A stretch of 64,000 nt of DNA, taken from Schlesneria sp. DSM 10557. Lineage in GTDB: Bacteria; Planctomycetota; Planctomycetia; Planctomycetales; Planctomycetaceae. Positions 18,952 to 28,684 of the stretch are shown here, piece after piece. The DNA lies in the NCBI RefSeq assembly GCF_041860085.1, contig NZ_CP124747.1, positions 4,588,001 to 4,652,000 on the forward strand. Reading direction: 5' to 3'. The translations under genes were made by a program, and so were the position numbers. Under the pieces are notes generated by a model, which did no database searches, was not told the DNA's origin, and worked only from the letters and a program-made list of their open reading frames with translations. Within the stretch, counting starts at the first letter, position 1; every line of letters begins with the position of its first letter.

Positions 18952-20301
18952 ATGCTCACACTTTTCGGTAAAACAGCTAAGTACTGTGATGGGGTGACTC
19001 GTCGTAGCTTTCTGAAGATTGGCGGTTTTGCGTTCGGTTCGGCCGCCTCGCTCTCTTTGGCAGATGTGCTGCGCGCTGAGCAGTCCAAAGGAACGCATTC
19101 CCCTCATAAAGCCGTGATCAACATTTTCCTGGGTGGCGGCGCGCCGCATCAGGACATGTGGGATGTGAAAGTCGATGCACCTCGCGAGATTCGAGGTGAA
19201 TTCGACCCGATTCGGACGAATGTTCCGGGAATCGAGATTTGTGAGCTCTTCCCCAACATCGCATCGATGATGGACAAGTTCGCGATCATCCGCTCGGTCG
19301 TCGGAAACGACGGCGCGCACGATGCCTTCCAATGCAACACCGGTTGGCAGCGTAACAGCATTGCTTCGGTCGGTGGCCGGCCGAACATTGGTGCGGTTGT
19401 TGGAAAGCTGTTTGGTCCCACCGACCCCGGTGTTCCCCCCTCGGTGGCGCTGGCTGAAAAGACAGCACACGGGCCCTGGTCTGATCCTGGATCAGCAGGA
19501 TATCTCGGCGCTGCTTATCAGGCCTTCAAACCACAGGGTGAAGGGACCTCTGATATGCGTCTGAACGGCATGTCTCTTGACCGATTGCAGGACCGCAAGT
19601 CGCTGCTGAACGGTCTTGATCTGCTGAAACGTGAAGTTGATGCATCGGGCATGCTGCGCGGGATGGACGCCTTCTCCGAAGCCGCCTTCGGCGTGTTGAC
19701 GTCGAGCAAACTGGTCGACGCGCTCGATTTGAGTAAGGAAGATCCAAAGATCCGTGCACGCTATGGCGACGGCAAGCCTTACAAGTACCAGTACGACGGA
19801 TCGCCGACGTGTAACGAACACCTGCTGATCGCCCGCAGACTGGTGGAAGCCGGGGTCCGTTGCGTGACACTTTCGTTTGGACGCTGGGACGCTCACTCGG
19901 CGAACTTTGACATGGTTCGCGATCATGGATCAAAGCTTGATCAGTGTGTCAGTGCTCTGGTTCAGGACCTGCACGAACGGGGCATGCTCGAAAATGTCAC
20001 CGTGCTTGTGTGGGGCGAGTTCGGTCGAACACCACGCATCAATCCGCAGGCAGGTCGCGATCACTGGCCACAGGTGAACAGCGCGTTGCTGGCCGGCGGT
20101 GGTATGCGAACCGGACAGGTCATCGGATCGACGAACCGTCTTGGTGAGTACGCCAAGGATCGGCCCGTGGATGTCCAGGAAGTCATCGGGACGGTCTATC
20201 GTAATCTGGGGATCGATCCCATGACGACGACTCTGAAAGACCCGACCGGGCGTCCTCAGTTCCTCGTGGACCACCGCGATCCGATTATGGAACTCGTCTG
20301 A
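18952..20301 (+). CDS. DUF1501 domain protein, Tat-exported
   Basis: The 449-residue protein has a twin-arginine signal (TRRSFLKIGGFAFGSAASLS, R17-R18) and the DUF1501 core: INIFLGGGAPHQDMWDVK near 55-75, an ICELFPNIA segment, RCVTLSFGRWDAHS near 305, and VLVWGEFGRTPRINPQAGRDHW near 350, ending with a FLVDHRDPIMELV tail. DUF1501 proteins are sulfatase/alkaline-phosphatase-fold relatives, hugely expanded in planctomycetes and usually paired with DUF1553/DUF1549 cytochrome-like partners. No such partner is adjacent here. Function is not established; export of a folded protein is inferred from the Tat motif. A terminator-like hairpin follows at 20354-20389. Confidence 0.93.
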   Translation: MLTLFGKTAKYCDGVTRRSFLKIGGFAFGSAASLSLADVLRAEQSKGTHSPHKAVINIFLGGGAPHQDMWDVKVDAPREIRGEFDPIRTNVPGIEICELFPNIASMMDKFAIIRSVVGNDGAHDAFQCNTGWQRNSIASVGGRPNIGAVVGKLFGPTDPGVPPSVALAEKTAHGPWSDPGSAGYLGAAYQAFKPQGEGTSDMRLNGMSLDRLQDRKSLLNGLDLLKREVDASGMLRGMDAFSEAAFGVLTSSKLVDALDLSKEDPKIRARYGDGKPYKYQYDGSPTCNEHLLIARRLVEAGVRCVTLSFGRWDAHSANFDMVRDHGSKLDQCVSALVQDLHERGMLENVTVLVWGEFGRTPRINPQAGRDHWPQVNSALLAGGGMRTGQVIGSTNRLGEYAKDRPVDVQEVIGTVYRNLGIDPMTTTLKDPTGRPQFLVDHRDPIMELV

Positions 20302-20353
20302 CCTCATCTGGCTCTCGGGCCAGGCTGAGGACGAGCTTCCGCAGTAAACGAGC

Positions 20354-20389
20354 ACCGGCAGTCTTCCCCGCAAGGGAAAGGCTGCCGGT
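20354..20389 (+). terminator. Intrinsic terminator-like hairpin after DUF1501
   Basis: ACCGGCAG and CTGCCGGT form the stem base (20354-20361, 20382-20389), extended by an imperfect TCTTCCCC/AGGGAAAGG helix around a GCAA loop. Downstream sequence GCCTTTTCC gives a short T-run. The rest of the spacer 20302-20643 holds no gene. Confidence 0.65.
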
Positions 20390-20643
20390 TGCCTTTTCCG
20401 GCTGGAAAATGTTGTCCCCCTGCCGTCGATTCCCAACCCTCAGGGGGTGTTCTGATGGTCAGTGACTGCGAGATCTGATCGAGGACGGTTGTTCGAAAAT
20501 CGAGCTTCCGATTGACAGCCATCCCGGCACGAAATATAGAAGACAAGGAGCTTGAGATCAGGGGTAGTACGGATTTTCTTCCGTCCCACCTCAGATCCCG
20601 CGCTGGACGGTATCGTCCGAACCATCCGCGGCGGGGAACATTC

Positions 20644-21393
20644 ATGTCTATTACTTCTATAACTTCTGATTTGGAAGATACGCTTAGCGCTTGTGAAAGA
20701 GCCCTCGACTACGAATTTCGGGATCGCTCTTTGTTGCTGAGATGTCTCACACACTCGTCGATTGCCCGCACCCGGCTCGATTCCAACGAGCGACTGGAGT
20801 TTCTCGGCGACGCGATTCTGGGGACCGTTGTCTGTGAACTCTTATTCCGTCGGTTCCCGGAGAAGACGGAAGGCGAACTGACCCGCATTAAATCGGTGGT
20901 GGTCAGTCGAACGATCTGTGCCAAATTGAGTGGTGAGTTGCGGCTGGGTGAGTTTCTGCGCTTGGGGAAAGGGCTGTCCGAGTTCGAGAACATCCCTGTA
21001 TCCGTGCAGGCAGCGGTTTTCGAATCGATCGTGGCCGGATTGTATCTCGACGGCGGAATGGATGTCGTCAAACCGTTCCTGATCCGACTGCTCGAGCCTG
21101 AAATCGATCGCACGATCGAATCGTCCTACGGACGCAATTACAAGAGCCTCCTGCAGCAACTGGTTCAGAAGAATCAGCGCGGAACGCCGATGTATCAGCT
21201 CCTTGATGAATGCGGTCCTGATCATCTGAAGTGTTTCAAGATTGCTGCCATCGTGGGAACAGACATCTTCCCTCCCGCCTGGGGACCCAACAAGAAAGAA
21301 GCTGAGCAGCGCGCGGCCGAGAATGCCTGGTGCCTGCTTCAGGGGGAGTCGGCTCCCTTCGCCGCAGATGACGGACCCTATACGGTCCAATGA
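20644..21393 (+). CDS. rnc: Ribonuclease III
   Basis: The 249-residue protein from ATG 20644 (a longer frame adds a non-homologous leader) has the RNase III domain, with the signature ERLEFLGDA at 49-57 (metal ligands E52, D56) and E127 in VFESIVAG, followed by a double-stranded RNA-binding domain from about 163 ([11 protein letters not shown] ... [13 protein letters not shown]). RNase III cleaves double-stranded RNA such as rRNA precursors. The residue three before the catalytic Glu, normally Asp (D114 in E. coli), reads Ala here (QAAVFE), so one metal ligand seems to be missing. No era or rpsT neighbour. Family call is certain; full catalytic competence is not. Confidence 0.93.
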   Translation: MSITSITSDLEDTLSACERALDYEFRDRSLLLRCLTHSSIARTRLDSNERLEFLGDAILGTVVCELLFRRFPEKTEGELTRIKSVVVSRTICAKLSGELRLGEFLRLGKGLSEFENIPVSVQAAVFESIVAGLYLDGGMDVVKPFLIRLLEPEIDRTIESSYGRNYKSLLQQLVQKNQRGTPMYQLLDECGPDHLKCFKIAAIVGTDIFPPAWGPNKKEAEQRAAENAWCLLQGESAPFAADDGPYTVQ

Positions 21394-21576
21394 ACACGGT
21401 CCAATGAACGCAGCTCAATCAAGACGTTCCATGAGCGCACTCCGTCAATAAGCCGGGAAGAAAACTCCTTGGGTGCCGCTGATCGGTTCGTTCTTGCGAC
21501 CGAAAATCGGTAGGCTGTAGCGGGTCGTTGCTTCCCGACGGTTGATGTGGACGGATCAGTCACTGGAGAGTTCGTA

Positions 21577-21963
21577 ATGCATGCTTGTCGGTCATTTTTG
21601 ATTCGTTGCCTGGTTCCCCTGTTGCTGGTCTCCGTCGCCCAGGCGGAACCGCTCACACCGGCTGAGGCTGCAAAAAAGATCAACGAGAAAGTCGTTCTGC
21701 GGATGGAAGTGAAGTCGACAGGAGGTCGCGGTAACCGCTACCTCAACTCGGAAGAGGACTTCAAGAATCCGGCCAACTTCACCATTTTTATCTCCAAAGA
21801 TGACCTGGAAAAATTCAAGAAAGCGGGCATCGAAAAGCCCGAAGAGCACTTCAAGGGGAAAGTCATCGAAGTGACGGGCACCGTCGTGCTGGAGATGGGA
21901 AAGCCTCAGATCAAGTTGAAAGAGCCTGAGCAGATCAAGGTGGTGGTGAAGGAGAATCCCTGA
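21577..21963 (+). CDS. Small secreted OB-fold-like protein
   Basis: From the ATG at 21577 (GGAGAG upstream), 128 residues with a signal peptide (FLIRCLVPLLLVSVAQA, cleavage before EPLTPAEA). The mature part reads VVLRMEVKSTGGRGNRYLNS ... FTIFISKDDLEKFKK ... FKGKVIEVTGTVVLEMGKPQIKL, the strand pattern of a small OB-fold (nucleic-acid-binding-like or BOF-like) domain of the kind found secreted in planctomycetes. The ligand is unknown. It ends 47 bp before the glycosyltransferase start and may share its transcript. Confidence 0.7.
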   Translation: MHACRSFLIRCLVPLLLVSVAQAEPLTPAEAAKKINEKVVLRMEVKSTGGRGNRYLNSEEDFKNPANFTIFISKDDLEKFKKAGIEKPEEHFKGKVIEVTGTVVLEMGKPQIKLKEPEQIKVVVKENP

Positions 21964-22010
21964 AGGCTCGTCGGTCGCATCCGGTTTTCCGATAAGAAAA
22001 GTAATTGTCC

Positions 22011-23336
22011 ATGGATGCGTCTAAACAGCGTTCCCGCCCCGAAAGGTTGGGGCTCATCCTGCTTCTGATGATGGCGGCGGGACTGCGTCTTGCCGTGATT
22101 TTGATGCACCCGGATGAGCTGACACAGGACCGCGATGCCTACCTGGGGATCGCAACCGGCGTCGCAGAAGGACGCGGATTCAGCAGTCCCGGTAGCACTC
22201 AACCGACAGCCTACCGGCCACCGCTCTACCCGCTGATGCTCGCTGCGGGATTGATCGCGTTCCCCGCACCCATCGCAGTCGCCGGAATCAATCTGGTCGC
22301 GGGAGTGCTGGGGGTCTGGTTGACCGAGCGACTGGGAGATCTGCTGAAACTGGGTCGCAGTCGCTTCCTCTCCGCCGGGTTGGTGGCCGTTGACCCGATG
22401 CTGCTGCGTTATGTCAGTCAGCCGATGACAGAATCCGTCTGCACCCTGCTGGCGGTCTTGTGGATGTGGTCTGCTTCTTTGGCTCTCACATCCCAGAAGG
22501 ACACAGTCTGGTGCCGTTGGCTGTTCAGCGGCCTGAGTTTTGGGTTGCTCGTCCTGTGCCGGCCGACGTTCTGGCCCATTGTCCTCTTCTGGTGCGGGGG
22601 CAGTTATCTCGTCCATCGACGGCAGCGGTCGGACAATCGTGGTTCCGCGTGGGGGAGTCTGGCGTCGCTGTGGATTTGTTGTGCGACCGGAACGGCGCTG
22701 GTCGTGAGTCCCTGGCTGGTTCGGAACTGGTGGGTCCTGGGGGTCCCGATTCTGACGACCACACATGGGGGATACACACTGTTCCTCAGCAATAATCCCG
22801 TTTTTTATCGGGAAGTCGTTCAGCAGCCCTGGGGAACTGTCTGGCAGAACCAGAGCCTGACTGAATGGCAGGCGGATATCGAAGCTCAGATTCAGCAACA
22901 ACTGGGAGCCGAGGCGTCTGAAGTCGTTCGAGATAAGTGGTACTCACAGCAGGGGCGAAAGACGATTGCGGCTGAACCACAACTATTCGCCAAAGCAACA
23001 CTGCATCGCGTCCGCAGCCTGTGGAATACCGTTCCTCAAGGAGAGGCGGCCGAGCAGGTTTCAGGAAATCTGGTCTTGGCGATCGGCTGGTATTACGGGG
23101 TGATTCTGATTGTTGGATTTTGCGGAGCGATTCTGATCGGGGCCAGACGAGGCTCGACGGCGTGGCTGCCGCTCTACGCGATGATCGTGACCGTGCAGTT
23201 GGCGCATCTGGTCTACTGGACGAATGCACGAATGCGTGCTCCACTGACCCCGGCCATCTCACTCTTTGTTGCAGGAGCGGTATCGCGGAGCGTTCGTCCT
23301 CGTGAAGTCTCGCCCCCCGACCACGGTACCGAATAG
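22011..23336 (+). CDS. GT39-like membrane glycosyltransferase (PMT/ArnT superfamily)
   Basis: The 441-residue polytopic protein (ATG 22011; a TTG two codons earlier is possible) has the GT-C layout: a first helix at about 15-30, then an extracytoplasmic loop with acidic residues in HPDELTQDRDAYLGIA, a Arg/Pro motif (TAYRPPLYPLMLA), and roughly nine more helices. ArnT/PMT relatives move a sugar from a polyprenyl-phosphate donor to lipid or protein acceptors outside the membrane. The acceptor cannot be told. A 21-nt-loop inverted repeat (23336-23344/23366-23374, GGCCCGCGA) begins at the stop codon and could terminate it against the convergent cvpA. Confidence 0.82.
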   Translation: MDASKQRSRPERLGLILLLMMAAGLRLAVILMHPDELTQDRDAYLGIATGVAEGRGFSSPGSTQPTAYRPPLYPLMLAAGLIAFPAPIAVAGINLVAGVLGVWLTERLGDLLKLGRSRFLSAGLVAVDPMLLRYVSQPMTESVCTLLAVLWMWSASLALTSQKDTVWCRWLFSGLSFGLLVLCRPTFWPIVLFWCGGSYLVHRRQRSDNRGSAWGSLASLWICCATGTALVVSPWLVRNWWVLGVPILTTTHGGYTLFLSNNPVFYREVVQQPWGTVWQNQSLTEWQADIEAQIQQQLGAEASEVVRDKWYSQQGRKTIAAEPQLFAKATLHRVRSLWNTVPQGEAAEQVSGNLVLAIGWYYGVILIVGFCGAILIGARRGSTAWLPLYAMIVTVQLAHLVYWTNARMRAPLTPAISLFVAGAVSRSVRPREVSPPDHGTE

Positions 23337-23374
23337 GCCCGCGATGGAAGCGAAAGTGGTCAACCTCGCGGGCC
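23336..23374. terminator. Possible hairpin between convergent genes
   Basis: GGCCCGCGA (23336-23344) and TCGCGGGCC (23366-23374) are perfect complements with a 21-nt loop. No T-tract. It sits between the convergent glycosyltransferase and CvpA genes. Confidence 0.35.
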
Positions 23375-23450
23375 GTGATCGGACTCACCAGGGCCTGTTG
23401 CTCGGCGAACCAAACTCTCGAACGACGACGAGTGGAAAGCAGACATCCTG

Positions 23451-24179
23451 CTAGAAGCCGGGATTGCTGACCCCGCCGGGGCCTGTTGGTGGAGTGATCT
23501 GCTGAACGGGGGGAGCGGGAGTCGAACCGGCTAAATGGTTGCCGATGCGCTCACGACGTTGAGCATAGCGGATGGGAAACGAGGACCAGATGCGGTTCGG
23601 ATAGGGCCGGGCCGGGTCACCGATCTTTTCGTATCGGCCGTCAAACGCGTGAACGACGACAATGTCCTGGTTGCCGATCTTGTCTTTGAAAATGGCTCGA
23701 GCAAGCGGCTTTTCAGAAACGTACTGTACGAATCCCAGCCACTGCCGGTCAGGAGCGTTGCCGAAGAAGTTGTCCCGCTCAGGTTTGAAACCCAGAAATT
23801 CACGTGGCAGAGGAGCGGTGTGCAGGGCGGTCAGGAAGATGGCCACGGTGAGATATCCGGTGATCGCTCCGAAACCCCACTTTCCCACTGTGTCGAGGAT
23901 CGGGATGACCTGAATGTAGCTAGGTGCCAAATGCTCCGTTCCCATTCGCAGCGCGAAGACGAGGGCCGTGAACAGTCCAAGCAGTGCGACGACATCGGCG
24001 TAGTCATCACCGACGATGCCGCGGATGGCGTTCGCCAGCGGCTCGAAGAAATTCATCGCTACAAGGCCTGCCAGCAAGGTGCACAAAAAGGTCTGTGCCG
24101 CGCCCCAGATCCCTTCGCTCGACACGAGCCATGTGACGACCCCAACGACAACCAGCAGTGCAATTTCAATCAAAGACAT
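23451..24179 (-). CDS. CvpA family membrane protein
   Basis: The 242-residue protein has four hydrophobic segments in the first 125 residues (about 4-20, 28-46, 65-82, 100-120), with the CvpA-like pattern of short helices and a conserved Gly-rich last helix (KWGFGAITGYLTVAIFLTAL). The remaining 115 residues form a soluble tail ending in a Pro-rich stretch. CvpA proteins are inner-membrane proteins linked to colicin V export and envelope stress; their molecular role is not settled. It lies 88 bp after the gspE-like gene on the same strand and may be cotranscribed. Confidence 0.75.
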   Translation of the reverse strand: MSLIEIALLVVVGVVTWLVSSEGIWGAAQTFLCTLLAGLVAMNFFEPLANAIRGIVGDDYADVVALLGLFTALVFALRMGTEHLAPSYIQVIPILDTVGKWGFGAITGYLTVAIFLTALHTAPLPREFLGFKPERDNFFGNAPDRQWLGFVQYVSEKPLARAIFKDKIGNQDIVVVHAFDGRYEKIGDPARPYPNRIWSSFPIRYAQRRERIGNHLAGSTPAPPVQQITPPTGPGGVSNPGF

Positions 24180-24267
24180 GATATTTCAGACCTGTTGACG
24201 TTGAACGATGTCGCTGAGTCGCCCGTGTTGTGACGCTTCGATGTCGCAGGCATTACACGCGAGCGGT

Positions 24268-26091
24268 TTACTTGACCACTCGCTGAAGCTCTTCGATGGA
24301 TGTGGTACCTTTCACGACCAGTCGCAGACCTTCTTCTTTCATATACAGCATGCCGTTCTTACGGGCTTCGGCCTTGATGGCAGACATGTTAGGTGACTCG
24401 CGGATCAAATCCCGCAGCCGGTCATTAATTACCAGCAGTTCAAAGACACCGACACGACCAACGTAACCGAGCCCATTACACGAAGGACAGGTCCCTTGTG
24501 AGCGGGTGGGTGGCCGAAAAAACTTATCGACCTTGTCCGCGGGAAGTCCGATCTTCTGAAGCAGGTCGGCGGACGGCTTGTAGGCTTCCTTGCAGTCCTG
24601 GCACAGTTTCCGCACCAGTCGCTGACCAAGAATCGCCGAGATCGAACTGGCCAGCAGGAACGGCTCGACTTCAAGATCGATTAATCGGAAAAGTGCAGCA
24701 ATGGTGTCGTTGGCGTGAATGGTCGAGAACACCATGTGGCCGGTGTTCGCTGCCTGGCACGAGATCTTGGCCGTTTCGCCGTCACGAATTTCCCCGATCA
24801 TGACCACATCAGGGTCCTGCCGCAGAATGCTTCTCAGTGCCGTGGCGAATGTCTGACCCGCCTTGGAATTGATTTCAATCTGCGTGACATTCGGCATTCG
24901 GTATTCGACGGGGTCCTCAACCGTGATGATGTTGTTCTCATACGCGTTGATTTCCTGCAGGGCGGCGTAAAGGGTCGTCGACTTACCTGCACCGGTGGGA
25001 CCACACGTCAGGAACATGCCGTGCGGCTGGCTGACGATGCTTTGCATCTGTTCGACAAGCTGCTTCCGCATTCCCAAGTCGACCAGCGTCTTCGCAGTGG
25101 CTCCCTTATCGAGAATACGGATCACCATCTTTTCGCCACCCTGCAGACCCTGGGTTGCAACGCGGAAGTCGATGGTCCGTCCTTCCATCTCGGCACGGAA
25201 GCTTCCGTCCTGCGGCTTGCGCCGTTCGGTGATGTCCATTGCGGACAGAACCTTGAAGATGTTGACGAGGGCATCCCCCGTGCTGCGATCGAATGGTTCG
25301 GCCGGATACATCACGCCATCGATTCGCAGACGGACGGACATTTCCCCTTCTTTGGGCTCCAGGTGGATGTCTGTGGTGCGACGCAGGATGGCGTCGTAGA
25401 TCAGTTCTCGAGCCGCGATGTAGCCGGATGAGCTTTCGACCTGCCGCGATCGATCGACTTCGCCAGCCCCTTTTCCTGACTTTCCGATCAGGCGAATCGG
25501 CGGTCCACCCGCGACGCTGCGTGCTTCCTTTGCATTCAGTTTGACCCCCATTCGAGCCAGGGTTCGCAAGGCGACCGACTTGAGATGCCGTGGGGTCAGG
25601 ATTTTTGCTGAATCCGGAACCCGTTTGTTTCGCTCAGAAGCGTAAATACCGAGCGGAATCCCGTAACCGGCGGTCATCGCCAGGAAGCTGAGGAGCCCGC
25701 TGGGGGCACACAGCGCCAGGACGAATCCCGAAACCCCGGACAAGAGGACGACAGAGTTCCAAATGAGAGGACGAACTTTCAGGTCGTGAGCGTCCGTGTC
25801 GATCCAGTTCGCCGTCCAGACCCAAAGTACGAACAGACCCAGCAGATAGACCAGCATCACATTGTGAAAATAGAACCCGCGCAGTTCAGGCCGGGAGGGA
25901 TGGCTTCCGCGATAAAACCCGCCGGGGACAGGCGGGTAGGCATTCGCGTCTCGAACAGCAGTGCCGGCCGAGGAGACGGCGGGTGCAGCTTCGGGCCCCT
26001 GAGCGAGCGCCTGACGCGAGCTGGTCAAACCGATCAGTGCTACCAGAATGAACAGGCAGATCGGTAGAAAAGCTGAGGGGGGTTTCATCAT
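24268..26091 (-). CDS. GspE/PilB-type secretion ATPase with N-terminal membrane domain
   Basis: The C-terminal 400 residues of this 607-residue protein are a T2SS/T4P ATPase: Walker A GPTGAGKSTT at about 365, the Asp-box VEDPVEYRMPNVTQIEIN, Walker B DPDVVMIGEIRDGETA, and the four-Cys zinc site CQDC / CPSCNGLG in the last quarter. The usual N-terminal GspE-N domain is replaced by a signal-like first helix and two to three membrane helices (about 8-28, 70-90, 105-145). This ties the ATPase to the membrane directly. It powers assembly of a pilus or pseudopilus, probably together with the distant GspF homologue at 7464-8705. It is followed by cvpA. Confidence 0.92.
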   Translation of the reverse strand: MMKPPSAFLPICLFILVALIGLTSSRQALAQGPEAAPAVSSAGTAVRDANAYPPVPGGFYRGSHPSRPELRGFYFHNVMLVYLLGLFVLWVWTANWIDTDAHDLKVRPLIWNSVVLLSGVSGFVLALCAPSGLLSFLAMTAGYGIPLGIYASERNKRVPDSAKILTPRHLKSVALRTLARMGVKLNAKEARSVAGGPPIRLIGKSGKGAGEVDRSRQVESSSGYIAARELIYDAILRRTTDIHLEPKEGEMSVRLRIDGVMYPAEPFDRSTGDALVNIFKVLSAMDITERRKPQDGSFRAEMEGRTIDFRVATQGLQGGEKMVIRILDKGATAKTLVDLGMRKQLVEQMQSIVSQPHGMFLTCGPTGAGKSTTLYAALQEINAYENNIITVEDPVEYRMPNVTQIEINSKAGQTFATALRSILRQDPDVVMIGEIRDGETAKISCQAANTGHMVFSTIHANDTIAALFRLIDLEVEPFLLASSISAILGQRLVRKLCQDCKEAYKPSADLLQKIGLPADKVDKFFRPPTRSQGTCPSCNGLGYVGRVGVFELLVINDRLRDLIRESPNMSAIKAEARKNGMLYMKEEGLRLVVKGTTSIEELQRVVK

Positions 26092-26291
26092 GGATCGCTG
26101 CTTGAACAGTATTCACTGAAAAACCGGATTCGAACACACCTTCAACGCTGCCACGCCCGTTCGCATCGTGCCCGAGGCCTCGATCACGCGAGCGGAATTT
26201 TGACACAAAGTCGTTTTAATATGCATCGAATACGGGAGTCACACCAAAGTTGCAACCCGATGAAGAAAAGTCCAATGTAAATCGCGCGGAA

Positions 26292-26678
26292 TCATTCGGC
26301 TTCGCGGTGAAATTCTTCCCAGCGGCTCCAGGCGTAGGTCCACTCCATCCACATTCGCATCAGCGACCAAAGGAGACGCATCTTGGACAAATGAGTCGAT
26401 GGAATACGGCCCGTGGATTCCACGGCGCTCCGGGCAGCGTCGGCCAGGCCCCAGCGTGTCCCGAGTGTGCGGCAGATGCCGTCGGCCGAGAGATCCGGAT
26501 CAGAGTCGTCTTCGGTATACCCGGCCCCGTTCGCGGTCACGAACAGTTCGAAGAGCTCCTTCCGTAGCGGGTCGAGTTCCAGCGGCTTCGTTTCGCGTTC
26601 CGCCAGGAGGATGATTTCTTCGAGACGGTCGACAATCCTGGTGGCCAGATTGGAGGTTTCATTCAGAGAGGAGGACAT
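26292..26678 (-). CDS. Hypothetical 128-residue protein
   Basis: I do not recognise this protein. It has no signal peptide or membrane helix, is predicted to be mostly helical (RIVDRLEEIILLAERETKPL, DPLRKELFELFVTA), and ends in a Trp-rich segment (LLWSLMRMWMEWTYAWSRWEE). TAAGGATCGGG lies just upstream of the ATG, a good ribosome binding site, and the gene fits between ilvB and the gspE-like gene on the same strand, so I believe it is real. The spacer 26679-26811 upstream is short. Confidence 0.6.
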   Translation of the reverse strand: MSSSLNETSNLATRIVDRLEEIILLAERETKPLELDPLRKELFELFVTANGAGYTEDDSDPDLSADGICRTLGTRWGLADAARSAVESTGRIPSTHLSKMRLLWSLMRMWMEWTYAWSRWEEFHREAE

Positions 26679-26811
26679 GACCCGATCCTTAGCGGTGGAG
26701 AGACAAGGAATCCGGAATCGTCAGCTCGGCCTCTGGTCCCGCTCCGGCATGAATGGGGGCGACATTCGTCAGGGAGGTCGCAGAGTGGAAGCTCACGATC
26801 CGCAGAAATGC

Positions 26812-26845
26812 GCCCTTCTTGAGCGAGGGAAGGCTCAAGAAGGGC
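26812..26845 (-). terminator. Terminator-like hairpin after ilvB
   Basis: A perfect 13-bp inverted repeat, GCCCTTCTTGAGC / GCTCAAGAAGGGC (26812-26824, 26833-26845), with an 8-nt loop, 49 bp beyond the ilvB stop on the minus strand. A T-tract is weak, so efficiency is uncertain. Confidence 0.65.
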
Positions 26846-26893
26846 GGAAAAGTGAGCTGGCAGTCGTCGCAATGGTTGCGACGTGTCGGAACA

Positions 26894-28684
26894 TTACTCG
26901 AGGATAATGTCCTTGACGGTCTTGCCACCGGGGATCATTGGCAGGACGTGCTCCTGGTAGGGACAGATGACGTCCAGCACATAAGGGCCATCGTAATCCA
27001 GCATGGCCTTGAGTGCCGCCGGGAATTCCTTCTTGCTGCGAACCTGAGCGGCACCCAGTCCGAATCCCTTCGCGATCTGGACGAAGTTCGGGTAGGTCTC
27101 TTCGTAATGTCCCCCCTCGCCTGCTCCGACCGCTTCCGGATGATCAACGGGTCCCAGATAGGTGTGAGCACGATTTCCTTCGAGGAAACGGTCTTCCCAC
27201 TGCATCACCATCCCCAGGTGCTGGTTGTTCAGCAACAGCGTCTTGACGGGCAGGTTTTCGCATTTCAGCGTCGCCAGTTCCTGCACGTTCATCAGCATGC
27301 AGCCATCGCCGTCGATGTCGACCACTAGTGAATCCGGATGCGCGGCCTGAACACCCATGGCGGCTGGCAAACCGAAGCCCATGGTTCCCAAGCCTGAACT
27401 GCTCAGCCAGCGTCGAGGGCGATCAAACTTGTAGAACTGTGCCGCCCACATCTGGTGCTGACCCACGCCCACGGTGATGTACGTGTCGCGATCCTTGGTC
27501 TGCCGCCACAATTCTTCGATGGCGTACTGAGGGATGATGTAGTCACCGCTGTCCTTAACGCGAAGCGGGTACTGCTTCTTCCAGCCATTGACCTTATCCC
27601 ACCACTCATCGATCTTGGGGACGTCATCGTCCGCGATCATCGCGTTCAGTCCCTGCAGCACTTCTTTGATGTTGGCGACCACGCCGATGTCGGCGACTTT
27701 GTTCTTGTGCAGTTCTGACGGATCGATATCGACGTGCACCACTTTGCCGTGCTGAGCGAACTCGCTGAGCTTCCCGGTCACGCGGTCATCAAAGCGAACA
27801 CCAAACGCCAGCAGCAGGTCTGCTTCGTTGATGGCGTAGTTGGAGTACACCGTGCCGTGCATCCCAAGCATATGCAGGGATTGGGGGTCGTCGCCGGGGA
27901 AACAGCCGATCCCCATCACGGTCGTGGCAACAGGGATTCCGGTCTTGCGAGCAAACTTCGTGAATTCTTCCGAAGCGTTGGCCTGGATGATCCCGCCCCC
28001 GGCATAGAAGATCGGCTTCTTGGATTCCCGGATCATTTTCAGGATCGCGCGAATCTGGTTGGGATGCGCCCGTCGAACTTCCGGATGGTAGCCGGGCAAG
28101 TTCATTTCGGGATCATAGTCCACGTCCCAGGTCACCTTGTTGAGCTGAACGTCCTTGGGGACGTCAATCAACACAGGGCCAGGTCGTCCCGTGCGGGCAA
28201 TGTGGAACGCTTCCTTGATGACGCGGGGGATGTCTTCTGTTCTGGTCAGCAGATAGTGATGCTTGGTGATGGCCCGACAGATTTCGACCATCGGGGTTTC
28301 CTGAAAAGCGTCACTCCCGATCAGGTTGGTTGGAACCTGAGCCGAGATGGCCACCATGGGAATGCTGTCCATCTTGGCGTCGGCGATTGCCGTTACCAGA
28401 TTCGTCGCCCCGGGACCACTGGTCCCCATGCAGACGCCCACGCGATCCGTAGTTCGCGACACGCCTTGTGCGGCGAACGCACCACCTTGTTCATGGCGTG
28501 GCAGGATGGTTCGAATCTCGGCGCTGCGATGCGTCAGCGACTGATGCAGAGGCATGCTGCAGCCGCCCGGATAGGCGAAAATGACGTCGGTTCCCTGTCG
28601 AATGAGGCACTCGACGAAGACATCGGCCCCGGTCAGCGTTTGCGTGGCGTTTGACAATGGCTGGCTGGCGGAGATAGTCGACAC
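26894..28684 (-). CDS. ilvB: Acetolactate synthase large subunit
   Basis: The 596-residue protein is a full-length thiamine-diphosphate enzyme: PYR domain with the catalytic Glu in [12 protein letters not shown] (about 65), central FAD-binding domain, and PP domain with the ThDP/Mg motif [23 protein letters not shown] around 480. It condenses two pyruvates (or pyruvate and 2-oxobutyrate) in the first step of valine, leucine and isoleucine synthesis. The small regulatory subunit ilvN and ilvC, often adjacent, are not in the window. The start is a GTG with GAGGAAC upstream. A hairpin follows its stop. Confidence 0.95.
   Translation of the reverse strand: MSTISASQPLSNATQTLTGADVFVECLIRQGTDVIFAYPGGCSMPLHQSLTHRSAEIRTILPRHEQGGAFAAQGVSRTTDRVGVCMGTSGPGATNLVTAIADAKMDSIPMVAISAQVPTNLIGSDAFQETPMVEICRAITKHHYLLTRTEDIPRVIKEAFHIARTGRPGPVLIDVPKDVQLNKVTWDVDYDPEMNLPGYHPEVRRAHPNQIRAILKMIRESKKPIFYAGGGIIQANASEEFTKFARKTGIPVATTVMGIGCFPGDDPQSLHMLGMHGTVYSNYAINEADLLLAFGVRFDDRVTGKLSEFAQHGKVVHVDIDPSELHKNKVADIGVVANIKEVLQGLNAMIADDDVPKIDEWWDKVNGWKKQYPLRVKDSGDYIIPQYAIEELWRQTKDRDTYITVGVGQHQMWAAQFYKFDRPRRWLSSSGLGTMGFGLPAAMGVQAAHPDSLVVDIDGDGCMLMNVQELATLKCENLPVKTLLLNNQHLGMVMQWEDRFLEGNRAHTYLGPVDHPEAVGAGEGGHYEETYPNFVQIAKGFGLGAAQVRSKKEFPAALKAMLDYDGPYVLDVICPYQEHVLPMIPGGKTVKDIILE

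Noticed and set aside
23505-23530. T-loop-like word AGTCGAACCGGC suggesting a tRNA
   Set aside because: It lies inside the coding part of the CvpA gene, and no acceptor or anticodon stem can be built around it.
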